A DNA stretch of 64,000 nucleotides from CBDCKN01 sp965219035 (GTDB lineage Bacteria; Gemmatimonadota; Gemmatimonadetes; Longimicrobiales; Gaopeijiaceae): contig CBDCMR010000002.1 of assembly GCA_965219035.1 (NCBI GenBank), positions 62,001-126,000 on the forward strand, read 5' to 3'. A model generated the notes under the pieces. The model was not told where the DNA came from and made no database searches. It saw only the letters and a list, made by a program, of their open reading frames with translations. Shown piece after piece: positions 42,897 to 52,164 of the stretch (the stretch's first letter is position 1; each line of letters opens with the position of its first letter). Made by a program: the position numbers and the translations under genes.

Positions 42897-45890
42897 ATGA
42901 GATTTAAACTTGTTCTATTTTGTACTGCGCTGGCCGCACTTGGCGCCACGAGCCTCGAGTCTCAGACTCGGGTGCTGACGGGCCGTGTGGTTGACGCTTC
43001 AACCGGCGCCGGGCTTGCGGGGGCCGGCATCACCGTTGCGGGTTCAGCAGCCCGGGCGTTCGCGGGACAGGACGGCTCCTTCAACCTCAACGTGCCGGTC
43101 GGTGGCGTTGAGCTCACCGTGCGGAGGATCGGGTTCAGAGACTTGACGATCTCCGTTCCGGCTGGCCAAAGCGACGTAACGTTTGCTCTCGATGTCGACG
43201 CACTCATGATGGATGCGGTGGTTGTGACCGGACTGGCCACCGACATTTCCCGCCGGAACCTCGCCAACGCGGTCGCGGTGGTTCAAGGCGACGCGGTGCG
43301 GCAAGTAACATCGCAGAGCGTCGAGCACGCGCTTCAGGGCAAGGTGCTCGGTGCGTACATTCAGACCAACTCGGGTGCTCCGGGTGGCGGTGCGCAGGTG
43401 CGGATGAGGGGGATTACCTCCATCAACGCCACGGCGTCTCCGCTGTGGGTCATCGATGGGATCATCGTTAGCGACGTTTCGATCCCCTCCAATCAGAATG
43501 TCGTGTCCGGTGCATCCAGTGGAAACAATCCGGCTCTCACCCAGGACGGTCAGGTCAACCGGATCGTGGACATCAATCCTGAGGACATCGAGAACATCGA
43601 GGTCCTCAAGGGTGCATCCGCATCGGCCATCTATGGCTCGAAGGCCTCGAACGGCGTGATCATCGTCACGACGAGGCGTGGAACCGCAGGTGCACCAAGG
43701 CTCAACGTCCGTCAGCGGTTCGGCTTCTTCGACCTTTCCAACAAGCTGGGCTTCCGCACGTTCGAGACGGTTGCCGAGTTTGACGATCTTCGAGGCGCCG
43801 GTGCCGCGGCGGCCACTGGGTTTCAGCCGGGAGTCACCTTCGATCTCGAAGAGGCATTGGCAGGCCGAAACGCCCTCTCCCACGAAACGGCTTTCGACGT
43901 GAGCGGCGGGTCCGCTGACACGCGCTACTTCATTTCGGGGCTGTGGCAAGACGACGAAGGGATCATGGCTAACACCGGATTCGCGAAGCAGTCCCTGCGA
44001 TTGAACCTCGATCAACAATTCGGTGATCGGGTCTCGGCGAGTGTCAGCACCAATCTGATCCACACCAATGCGCGGCGTGGCCTGACCAACAACGACAACA
44101 ATGGCGTGAGCCCGTACATGGTATGGGCGTTCACCTACAACTCCTTTGATCTTTCGCAGCGGGCCGACGGGTCTTTCCCCGACAATCCGTTCCAGCCTAG
44201 CAATCCCCTAGCGACCCTCGCGCAGATGGAGAACGATGAGGACGTTTGGCGGATCCTCTCGTCGGGACAGGTCGATTGGAACCTATTCGACGGGGAACGT
44301 TCGAGTCTGACGCTCTTGGGATTGGCCGGCGTGGACTATTTCCAGCAGAAGAACAGGCTGTTCTTTCCGCCGGAGCTCCAGTTCGAGGACGACGACGGTT
44401 TTGCAGGGACGTCCCTGCTGAGCAACAGCGACAACCTCAACGTGAACCTCAACGCGAGCGCCGTGCACACGTATGACTTGAGCGGCGGCAACACGGCCCT
44501 CACGACATCGGCAGGCGTTCAGTACCAGACCCAGGATCTCGACATCAGCCGGATCGAGAGCAGGGGCCTCACCGCGGGACAGCCCAACGTCTCCGCTGGA
44601 TCGAACGTCAACGTCAGGCAGCAACGAGAGCGGGTCGAGAACCTCGGCTTCTTCCTGCAGGAAGAGATGCTCACGTTGGACGACCGGCTGCTCCTTACTG
44701 CGGGTATCCGCGCTGACCAGAGCAGCGTGAATGCGGATGACACCGAGCTCTACTACTTCCCGAAAGCTTCAGCGTCCTGGCGGATCCCGGATCTCGGAGG
44801 GGGCTTCCTCGACGAGATTAAATTCCGGGCCGCGTATGGAGAGTCTGGCAACCTCCCGCTCTATGGGGACAGGTTCACGCCGCTGGAGGCCACGAACGTG
44901 ATCGGGGGAGTCGCCGGCACGGTGATTCCGGTGAGCAATCTCGATGCGGTGGTGGGATCGCCCACACTCAAACCCGAGCGCCAGCAGGAAGTCGAGGCCG
45001 GTATCGACGCAACGCTCTTGGACAGGCGTGCGAGCCTCGAGCTCAATGTGTATCAGAAGAACATCAGCGATTTGATCGTGAGACGGCGGCTGGCCCCGTC
45101 GTCAGGATTTGGGGAGGAAGTCTTCAACGGGGGCAAGCTCCGAACTCGCGGTGTCGAGGTCGGCTTGGGTATTACCGCCGTACAGTCGCAAAGTCTCAAT
45201 TGGTTCTTCCGGACCAGCTTCTTCCTGAATCGCAGTGAGATCACGCAGCTCGATGTGCCCTCGTTCCTCCCAGGCAGCACTGGCTTCGGGGTGGGTCTGG
45301 GGCAAATCAGAATCGAAGAGGGGATGTCCGCCACTCAGATGGTCGGCAATATCGGCCAGGACGCAGCGGGCAGTCCGATCGAGGGCGTGGTGGGCGACGT
45401 GAATCCCGACTTCAACGTGGGGTTCACCAACGATCTCTCCTATAACAACTTTGGCTTCTATTTCCACCTGGACTGGCAGCAGGGGGGGGATATCATGAAC
45501 CTCACCAAGCTGTTGTACGACCTGGGAAGCAACTGGGCAGGCTTCAATGAGCCGGACCAGCAGGGTTTGACGGGTGCGGAGCGGAACGCCATGTCACCGA
45601 TCGGCGGTTCGCAGCAGACAGGGGTCTATGTCGAAGAGGCCACGTTCCTCAAAATGCGGGAGATCACACTCTCGTATGAGCTCGACTCCGATATGGTATC
45701 ATCCATTTGGGGAGCAGTGGACCGCGTCGGCCTCACGCTCAGCGGGCGCAACCTCCTGACCTTCACCAAGTACACCGGGATCGACCCCGAAGTCAGCAAC
45801 TTTGGTAACCAACCCAGCGGACGGAACATCGATGTCGCTCCGTTCCCCCCGAGCCGGAGTTTCTGGCTCGGAATCGACGTGGGGTTCTGA
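42897..45890 (+). CDS. SusC/RagA-family TonB-linked outer-membrane receptor
   Basis: 997 residues. The signal peptide ends near LESQT. A carboxypeptidase-D regulatory-like domain (LTGRVVDASTGAGLAGAGIT) is followed by a plug with RMRGITSINATASPLWVIDG and IEVLKGASASAIYGSKASNG, the SusC signature, then a long barrel ending WLGIDVGF. It forms a pedal-bin importer with the SusD-like lipoprotein encoded directly after it. The ATG at 42897 starts the signal peptide; the upstream in-frame extension is not protein-like. The substrate is likely peptide or glycan, unknown. Confidence 0.94.
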   Translation: MRFKLVLFCTALAALGATSLESQTRVLTGRVVDASTGAGLAGAGITVAGSAARAFAGQDGSFNLNVPVGGVELTVRRIGFRDLTISVPAGQSDVTFALDVDALMMDAVVVTGLATDISRRNLANAVAVVQGDAVRQVTSQSVEHALQGKVLGAYIQTNSGAPGGGAQVRMRGITSINATASPLWVIDGIIVSDVSIPSNQNVVSGASSGNNPALTQDGQVNRIVDINPEDIENIEVLKGASASAIYGSKASNGVIIVTTRRGTAGAPRLNVRQRFGFFDLSNKLGFRTFETVAEFDDLRGAGAAAATGFQPGVTFDLEEALAGRNALSHETAFDVSGGSADTRYFISGLWQDDEGIMANTGFAKQSLRLNLDQQFGDRVSASVSTNLIHTNARRGLTNNDNNGVSPYMVWAFTYNSFDLSQRADGSFPDNPFQPSNPLATLAQMENDEDVWRILSSGQVDWNLFDGERSSLTLLGLAGVDYFQQKNRLFFPPELQFEDDDGFAGTSLLSNSDNLNVNLNASAVHTYDLSGGNTALTTSAGVQYQTQDLDISRIESRGLTAGQPNVSAGSNVNVRQQRERVENLGFFLQEEMLTLDDRLLLTAGIRADQSSVNADDTELYYFPKASASWRIPDLGGGFLDEIKFRAAYGESGNLPLYGDRFTPLEATNVIGGVAGTVIPVSNLDAVVGSPTLKPERQQEVEAGIDATLLDRRASLELNVYQKNISDLIVRRRLAPSSGFGEEVFNGGKLRTRGVEVGLGITAVQSQSLNWFFRTSFFLNRSEITQLDVPSFLPGSTGFGVGLGQIRIEEGMSATQMVGNIGQDAAGSPIEGVVGDVNPDFNVGFTNDLSYNNFGFYFHLDWQQGGDIMNLTKLLYDLGSNWAGFNEPDQQGLTGAERNAMSPIGGSQQTGVYVEEATFLKMREITLSYELDSDMVSSIWGAVDRVGLTLSGRNLLTFTKYTGIDPEVSNFGNQPSGRNIDVAPFPPSRSFWLGIDVGF

Positions 45891-45916
45891 TCATGGCGAT
45901 CCAGGAGATGATACGG

Positions 45917-47332
45917 ATGAAAGTCCTTCGATACTTACCGATAGTACTGGCTCTCGCCCTGACCTCATGTAATGATCTGATCGTGGCAGACCTGAATAAC
46001 CCCGGCTTAGATCAGCTTTCGGAGAACCCGACGCGGTCGGCAGTCTTGGCGGCCACCCAGGGGCTGTTCATTTCCGCACGAACCGGCATGGCAACCCGTG
46101 CGGGATACGTATCCGGACTCGGGATTGTGGGGCGTGAATCGTACAACTTCGACGCTGCGGACCCGCGATTCAGCGCCCAGCTGCTCGTAGGGCCACTAGA
46201 CGGGGGGAGTCCCGCGTTTGGGGGCGCCCACTGGAACGCACGATTCCGTGGTGTTCGAGGTGCCGCCAACGTGCTGCTGGCCGTGGCAGAACTGGACGAC
46301 GCTGATTTAGCGCCGGCCGAGAAGGCGGGAATCCGAGGCATCGCCAACACCCTCATGGGGTTGCAGCTTTTGCTGGCCCTCAACACGCGGGACACGAACG
46401 GGATCCCGACCGCCGTGAATCCCGATCCGACGGGCACTCCTGAGCCGTTCAAGACCAAGAGTGCGGCATTTGCTGACATTGTCGCGATCATGGAATCCGC
46501 GGCAACGGATCTCGGGGCGGCGGGCGCCTCGTTTCCGTCAGATCTGAGCCTCCCCCCGGGATACGCGATAGCCGACACCCCCGCCGGTTTCCTCGCTTTC
46601 AACCGGGCACTGCGGGCGCGAATCGCCATATACTTGGGCGACTTCGCCGGAGCGTTGACAACGTACCTTCCCGCGTCGTTCCTAGACGACGCCGCGGCGT
46701 TCAGCATGGGTGTGTCCTACGACTTCGGAACGGGCTCGGGTGAAACACAGAACCTGCTCAACGACGATTCAGAGAGGATATTGACGCATCCGTCCATCCG
46801 GGCAGAGGCCCAGTTGCAGGGGGGGGGCGCGCTCGACCGAAGATTCCTGGACAAGACCACGTTCCTAGACGGCGCCGCAACGAAACCGGATCAGGCCAGC
46901 CTGGGAATTTCTACGGACCTGAAGTTTGCCCATTACCCCAGCCCCACGAGCTCCTTGCCGATCATTCGGAACGAGGAGCTGATCCTGCTCCGGGCCGAGG
47001 CCAACATAGGCGCTGGTACTGCGGCCGCGGCACTGGCCGACATCAACCTCGTTCGGACCACGGCGGGCGGACTCGATGCCATTGCCGGGGCTGCGTGGGC
47101 GGCCATGACGGTGAACGCGCAGTTGGACGAGCTCCTCTATAACAAACGTTACTCACTCTTGTTTGAGGGTGGCTACCGTTGGATCGACATGCGGCTGTAT
47201 GACAAGCTGGATGAGATCACTCTGAGCGTGTCGACCAATGCGCCTGCTCCTGCTTTTACCGTCCCGACTGCGTATCCGGTGCCTACGCAGGAGTGTGATG
47301 CGCGCGCTGGCGAAAGCGTACCTTCTTGCTGA
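45917..47332 (+). CDS. SusD/RagB-family nutrient-binding lipoprotein
   Basis: 471 residues. The lipobox LALTSCND puts it in the outer-membrane outer leaflet. TPR-like helical SusD fold signatures include the C-terminal RNEELILLRAEANIGAG, INLVRTTAGGL and LLYNKRYSLLFEGGYRWIDM. The ATG at 45917 is preferred because the lipoprotein signal begins there and GGAG lies about 11 bases upstream; one at 45893 is also in frame. Operon with SusC (26 bases). A hairpin terminator follows. Confidence 0.93.
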   Translation: MKVLRYLPIVLALALTSCNDLIVADLNNPGLDQLSENPTRSAVLAATQGLFISARTGMATRAGYVSGLGIVGRESYNFDAADPRFSAQLLVGPLDGGSPAFGGAHWNARFRGVRGAANVLLAVAELDDADLAPAEKAGIRGIANTLMGLQLLLALNTRDTNGIPTAVNPDPTGTPEPFKTKSAAFADIVAIMESAATDLGAAGASFPSDLSLPPGYAIADTPAGFLAFNRALRARIAIYLGDFAGALTTYLPASFLDDAAAFSMGVSYDFGTGSGETQNLLNDDSERILTHPSIRAEAQLQGGGALDRRFLDKTTFLDGAATKPDQASLGISTDLKFAHYPSPTSSLPIIRNEELILLRAEANIGAGTAAAALADINLVRTTAGGLDAIAGAAWAAMTVNAQLDELLYNKRYSLLFEGGYRWIDMRLYDKLDEITLSVSTNAPAPAFTVPTAYPVPTQECDARAGESVPSC

Positions 47333-47348
47333 TCGGGTGTGATTGACG

Positions 47349-47378
47349 GGGGGCGCGCGGCTCGGAGCCGCGCGTCCC
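47349..47378 (+). terminator. Hairpin terminator after SusD
   Basis: GGCGCGCGGCT pairs with AGCCGCGCGTC around CGG, followed by CCTCT. A very stable GC stem between the SusCD genes and the decarboxylase, so the latter may be only partly co-transcribed. Confidence 0.55.
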
Positions 47379-47406
47379 TCTGCAAGCGAGAAGCCCGGAG
47401 CTTGTG

Positions 47407-48846
47407 ATGGAAGACCACGCCTATCCGTTGGAGCCCTCGAGGGACCAAATGCGGGTGATGGTCGATAAGGTAGCGGAGCGGGTTATCGATCATATCGCTT
47501 CGCTAGCGCGTCAGCCGGCCTCCTACGCGGAACACGAGGCCGGTACGCACGCCAGGACGGCCGCGCTCGCCGAGTCCCTCCCGGAGCGAGGCACAGACCT
47601 CGACGGGCTGTTGGACCTCCTCTTCCGGGAAGCGGTCCCGCTCTCGTACAATACGGCTGCACCGGGTTATTTGGCGTATATCCCCGGGGGTGGCGTCTTC
47701 CCGTCCGCGGTCGCCGACTTCATCGCGAACGCCGTGAATCGATACGTGGGGGTGTGGATTGCCGCACCGGGACTCGCGCAGCTCGAGTTGAACGTCGTTC
47801 GATGGTTCTGCGAGATCATCGGCTATCCACCCAGCTCGGGTGGCATCCTCACCAGCGGCGGGTCCTTGGCGAACTTCACCGCGGTGGTCACCGCGCGGAG
47901 GGAACGCCTTCCCGATGACTTCCTGGCAGGGACGATCTACACCTCGGACCAAACCCATCACTCCGTTCGGAAAGCGGCGGTGCTGGCGGGCTTTCCGGAG
48001 GAAAACGTTCGTGAGATCGCCACGAATGAGGACTATGAGATACGCCTCGACGACTTGCGGCGGCGCATCGCCAAAGACCGGGACGGCGGAATGCGACCCC
48101 TCATGCTCGTGACCAGCGCGGGCACCACGAACACGGGGGCCGTCGACGATCTGGGGGGCGCCGCCGACGTGGCCGATGACGAGGGACTATGGCTGCATGT
48201 CGATGCCGCGTACGGCGGCTTCTTCATGCTTACGGAGCGAGGGCGGGAGTCCATGCGAGGCATCGAGCGCGCGGACTCGGTCGCGCTCGACCCGCACAAA
48301 GGGTTGTTTCTCCCGTACGGCAACGGATCGCTGCTTGTGCGTGATCCCGAGGCCCTGCGGCGGGCGCATACGACCTTCGCCGACTACATGCCGGAGATGC
48401 AGCAGGACGCCGACTTGGTCGACTTCTGTCAGATATCGCCCGAGCTGTCCCGGGACTTCAGGGGATTAAGAGCGTGGCTTCCCATCAAGCTCTTCGGCAT
48501 CGATGCTTTTCGCTCGAGCCTCGATGAAAAGCTCGACCTCACGCGGTGGGCTACGGACCAGCTCGGAGAGATACCGGACATGGAGATCCTCGCGGAGCCT
48601 CAGCTCTCCCTCACCGCCTTCCGTTGGGCTCCCGCAGGCCACTCCGAAGACGGACTGAACGAACTGAACCGCGAGCTGCTCACGTGCGTCAACGCTCGGC
48701 AGAACGTCTACATGACGGGCACGATGCTTCGGAGCCGATACGCCCTTCGGATCTGCGTGCTCTCATTTCGGACGCACCGCGACCGCATGGAACAGTGTAT
48801 CGTCGACATTCGGGAGTGCATTGAGGAGCTGGCCAGGGTGGATTAA
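47407..48846 (+). CDS. PLP-dependent group II amino-acid decarboxylase
   Basis: 479 residues of the pyridoxal-dependent decarboxylase family (aromatic L-amino-acid decarboxylase type). Features: YLAYIPGGGVFPSAVADFIA, GGILTSGGSLANFTAVV (phosphate binding), LWLHVDAAYGG (Asp to the pyridine N) and SVALDPHKGLFLPYG with the PLP lysine at 298. It looks complete. It follows the SusCD importer and faces an aldehyde dehydrogenase tail. Together these could feed imported amino acids or peptides to amine and acid products; this is inference. The exact amino acid cannot be told. Confidence 0.9.
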   Translation: MEDHAYPLEPSRDQMRVMVDKVAERVIDHIASLARQPASYAEHEAGTHARTAALAESLPERGTDLDGLLDLLFREAVPLSYNTAAPGYLAYIPGGGVFPSAVADFIANAVNRYVGVWIAAPGLAQLELNVVRWFCEIIGYPPSSGGILTSGGSLANFTAVVTARRERLPDDFLAGTIYTSDQTHHSVRKAAVLAGFPEENVREIATNEDYEIRLDDLRRRIAKDRDGGMRPLMLVTSAGTTNTGAVDDLGGAADVADDEGLWLHVDAAYGGFFMLTERGRESMRGIERADSVALDPHKGLFLPYGNGSLLVRDPEALRRAHTTFADYMPEMQQDADLVDFCQISPELSRDFRGLRAWLPIKLFGIDAFRSSLDEKLDLTRWATDQLGEIPDMEILAEPQLSLTAFRWAPAGHSEDGLNELNRELLTCVNARQNVYMTGTMLRSRYALRICVLSFRTHRDRMEQCIVDIRECIEELARVD

Positions 48847-49256
48847 AGCTCCTTTGACCGAACGACCACCAACTTCTTGATCTGCATGTCTTTCATCATA
48901 TAGGGGATCCCCCCCACGCCGATCCCCGACTCCCTCAGGCCCGCGAACGGCATCCAATCCACGCGGAAGGCGGGGTGATCGTTGACCATCACTGCAGAGG
49001 CGTCGAGCCGGCGCGAAGCCCGTAGCGCCGTGTCGATATCGCGTGTGAACACAGACGCCTGGAAAGCGTAGGGGAGCGAGTTCGATCGGGCGATCGCGTC
49101 ATCGATATCGTCGTACGGGTACACACAGACGACCGGGCCGAAGATCTCGGATGTCGAGACCCGCACGTCGCCGGGCGGCTCGTACAGTACCGTCGGCGCG
49201 TAACACGTCTCGGAGGTGGCCTCGCCGCCGGCGAGCAACTCGCCACCGCTATCCAC
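48843..49256 (-). pseudogene. Aldehyde dehydrogenase, C-terminal fragment
   Basis: About 137 residues: CYAPTVLYEPPGDVRVSTSE, EIFGPVVCVYPYDDIDDAIA, LPYAFQASVFTRDI and PFAGLRESGIGVGGI are the C-terminal signatures of NAD(P)+ aldehyde dehydrogenases. The catalytic Cys and NAD-binding parts are missing, cut off by the IS3-derived element at 49262. The stop overlaps the convergent decarboxylase stop. Confidence 0.9.
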
Positions 49257-49261
49257 CGCTT

Positions 49262-49682
49262 CTGACCTGCCCCCAAGAGCGGTACCACATCCTTCAGCCC
49301 CTCCTGCCTCCAGATCCGCTCCACCCGCTTGTGGTTCACCCCCCAGCCTCCAGGATCAGCTTGTCCAGTGTCAAGTCCGCCACTGCTCGCTTCAGGCGCC
49401 TGTTCTCGCGCTCGAGCTCCTTCAGGCGCCGTGCCTGGCTCACCTTCATCCCGCCGTACTCCCGCCTTCACCGGTAGTACGTCTGCTCGGTGATGCCCAG
49501 CTCCCGGCTCATCAGCTTCACGGATTTGCCGCGGGCCAGACCAACCTCTGCCTCCCGCAGTGCAGTGATGATCTGCTCCGGAGTGTGTCGCTTCCTTCCC
49601 ATCCTGACCTCCTCGCTGAAAAGCTTCAGACCAGGTCGATCCTAACATTGCACCTGGTCTCGTTTCAGGGGGTCAGGTCACA
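49262..49682 (-). mobile_element. Internally deleted IS3 derivative with both ends, copy C
   Basis: Ends TGACCTGCCCCC (49263 on) and, in reverse, TGACCTGACCCCC (49682). It encodes OrfA (MGRKRHTPEQIITALREAEV through LERENRRLKRAVADLTLDKL) with a TGA in place of the expected Trp (TYYR-stop-RREYGG), then only the first few OrfB residues. About 420 bp, resembling a MITE. No 3-bp target duplication is visible. Confidence 0.8.
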
Positions 49683-49835
49683 TTGGCACTGACCTCAACA
49701 GCGGCCGATCCCAACAATGCGGCAAGGTGATGCTGTGATTAAGACAGACACGCAAGGACCCCGCCGACGTTCCGCGCAGAGCACCGTACGCTCAAGGAAG
49801 GTCCACTTGGGCAAACGTCTGGAGGTTCTCCCTGG

Positions 49836-51293
49836 GAAGCTGTCCCAACCGTAGTTGAAGGTTCCTGATAGGGGAGAAAGAAAAGTGGTGGTTCCGGGGG
49901 TCCCGGGCCGATAGGCTCGGGTAGGCAAAAACCCCAACACGGAGCCACCACGATGAAGAGAACGTACGAGGTAAGGGATCGGGCGGACAAGCGCGCGATC
50001 AGGGAGTTCCTGAAGCGGGAGGGGCAGTTTCTGCTTCCGATGCTTGAGCTCGTGGAGCAGACGGAGGTCGTGATCGACGAAGTCATCCAGGTGATGGGAC
50101 GAGCGACGATCGAAGCGGTGCTGGAGATGAGCGCCGAGGGTGTGGCAGGCGTGAAGCAGGCAGGTCGGTCACGAGCGGAAGACGACACGGTGTGGTATGG
50201 CCGTGCAGGGTGGTGTGGTTTACCTGTCGGACCGGAAGGTGTGTGTGGAGCGGCCACGGCTCAGGCGCCGGGGCGCCGGGGAGGGTGGCGAGGTCGAGGT
50301 GCCGGCGTACGCAGCGATGCGGAGACCGGGCGCCGTGGCGGATCGGATGCTCGAGGTCCTGATGGCGGGGGTGAGCACGCGGAAGTACGGCCGTGTGATC
50401 GGTGAGATGGCCGACACGGTCGGGGTGAGCAAGTCGGCGGTGAGCCGTGAGACGGTCGAGGCCTCAGAGCGCGTGCTGAAGGAGCTGATGGAGCGCCGGC
50501 TGGATGCGTGGGACCTCCTGGTGATCTACCTGGACGGGATCCGGATGGGCTCGCACCACGTGCTTGCTGCGGTAGGCGTGGACTCAGACGGAAAGAAGCA
50601 CGTGCTGGGCGTGAGGGAAGGAGCGAGTGAGAACGCCGAGGTGAGCAGCGCGCTCCTAGAGGATCTGGTCGAGCGCGGCCTGGACCCGGGCAGGCGGCGG
50701 CTGTTCGTGATCGATGGCTCGAAAGCGCTCAGGAAGGCGATCGAGAAGGTGTTCGGCCAACGTCACCCCATCCAGCGCTGCCGCAACCACAAGCTCCGCA
50801 ACGTGCTGGGTCATCTGCCGAAGGATCAGCACGCTCAGATGAAGGCGGCGTTCCGGGCAGCGATGAAGCTGGACGCGAAGCAGGGCGAGCAGAAGCTCGA
50901 GCAGCTCGCCCGATGGCTCGAGCGCGACCACCCCTCGGCCTCGGCCAGCCTACGCGAAGGCCTCAGCGAGATGTTCACGATCAACCGGCTCGGCCTCCCG
51001 CCGCGGCTGAGGAAGTGCCTGGGCTCGACCAACCTGATCGACAGCACCCACTCGGGTGTAAGACAGAAGACCCGCAGGGTGACCAACTGGAAGAACGGAG
51101 CGATGGCCTTGCGCTGGGCTGCGGCCTCGTTCGTGGAGACCGAGAAGAGCTACCGGAGGATCATCGGCTACGACCAGCTCTGGATGCTCAGGGCCCACCT
51201 CGACGACCATGAACCGGTTGCCGAAATGAGAAAGGCAGGCTAACAAGGAGACTCTCCGGAGCCACCACCTTCAACTGTCAGCGGGACACTATC
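49836..51293 (+). mobile_element. IS256-family element, copy 2
   Basis: 1,458 bp, nearly identical to copy 1 without its nested insertion, same orientation. Ends GAAGCTGTCCCAACC and GATAGTGTCCCGCTGAC; 8-bp duplication CTCCCTGG at 49828-49835 and 51294-51301. Confidence 0.94.
49953..51243 (+). pseudogene. IS256-family transposase with a one-base insertion
   Basis: The frame opens at MKRTYEVRDRADKRAIREFL and breaks near 50203, where GGCCGTGCAGGG stands against GGCCGGCAGGG in copy 1. The rest is open from 50197 (VVYLSDRKV onward) with the DDE residues intact (VIYLDGIRMG, FVIDGSKALR, FVETEKSYRR). A product of the second frame lacks the N-terminal DNA-binding part, so transposition would need copy 1 or frameshifting. 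Confidence 0.9.
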
Positions 51294-51431
51294 CTCCCTG
51301 GCGTTGCAGCGTTGAGTCAGGAGGCGGATGGTGGATGCAGCCACAGGTATGGGGCAACTCTGGGGGCACTGTTATCCACGCGCAAACCGATTAGGTAATA
51401 CCCACAACGACTTACGAGCCTTTTAGATAGG

Positions 51432-52016
51432 TTGTACCGGCTCTTGCCGGGGGGCTGGGTCACGCTGCAAGACATCTACCGCTGCACGGTGGATGCGGAA
51501 CTGTTCGGCCGGAAGATCGGCGCGGCCCGCGAGCTGGCCGACCGGCTCTGCCCGGTGCGGGCCGTCATCGCGACCAAGGATCTCACCGCTCACAAGGAAC
51601 CCCTCGGGGAATGGGGCTGGGAGCCGGTGCCCGGCACGGACAAGGCGGCTTGCCGGCTCGACCCCGCACTCCGGGACCGGCTCAAGGAACTCAAGGTCGC
51701 ATACGAGACGGAGGAGAGCGGGGGCGGAGCGGGGAGCGAGTTCCGTGAGCAGGTCGAGGCCATCGAGCGGTGGTATCTGCATGACTGGATGGCGCTCGAC
51801 GCCAAGCTCCGCACGTCGATCGTCGAGGGCATCAGCGTGTTCCTCTCGCTCTTCGACCAGCCGCAGGTCGCCGGCGTGTTCTGTCCGCCGCCACCGGACC
51901 CGGACGAATCCATACATATATATAGTACGGCTCCGGACGAGGACGCCGAGGCCGTCCGGCCCGGACGCTACCTCCGGCCCACCGTGTTCATCTGCGACGA
52001 GTATCAGTCCTTATAA
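51432..52016 (+). pseudogene. Conjugative coupling ATPase (TraD/VirD4-like) fragment
   Basis: About 194 residues: RLLPGGWVTLQDIYRCTVDA, YLHDWMALDAKLRTSIVEGI, SVFLSLFDQPQVAGVFCPPP, and then RPTVFICDEYQSL, which looks like a Walker B region. The P-loop part is missing upstream, and an internal jump after PPPPDP suggests a deletion. The frame ends exactly where the left end of integrase cassette 2 begins. Family call is by pattern and moderate. Confidence 0.5.
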
Positions 52017-52061
52017 ATACCGTCCAGCAAAGTTCAGGGAAATCCCGTATAGCAGGTGAAG

Positions 52062-52091
52062 TTGTTGTTAGAACATTACTTATATTATACT
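52062..52091 (+). promoter_or_regulatory. Putative promoter of the cassette 2 integrase
   Basis: TTGTTG (52062-52067) and TATACT (52086-52091), 18 bases apart, matching the cassette 1 promoter in sequence, spacing and distance to the iterons. Confidence 0.5.
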
Positions 52092-52125
52092 ACCGTGTCA
52101 GGACGTTCGGTGTGTTCCAGCACCG

Positions 52126-52162
52126 AAAGGGTGACCAGCGGGGTGATCGCAAAAGGGTGACC
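52126..52162 (+). repeat. GGGTGAYC iterons, cassette 2 left end
   Basis: Boxes GGGTGACC, GGGTGATC and GGGTGACC, spaced 12 and 14 bases, directly before the integrase ATG, as in cassette 1. Confidence 0.6.
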
Positions 52163-52164
52163 AG

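Noticed and set aside
41600..49480. TGA read as tryptophan (TGA at expected Trp in the GmrSD gene and in IS3 copy C)
   Set aside because: Many intact genes here end in TGA and use TGG for Trp throughout; both TGA cases lie in otherwise damaged genes, so ordinary G-to-A decay explains them.
49836..51293. IS256 copy 2 as an assembly duplicate of copy 1
   Set aside because: It has its own distinct perfect 8-bp target duplication and several base differences, so it is a real separate insertion.
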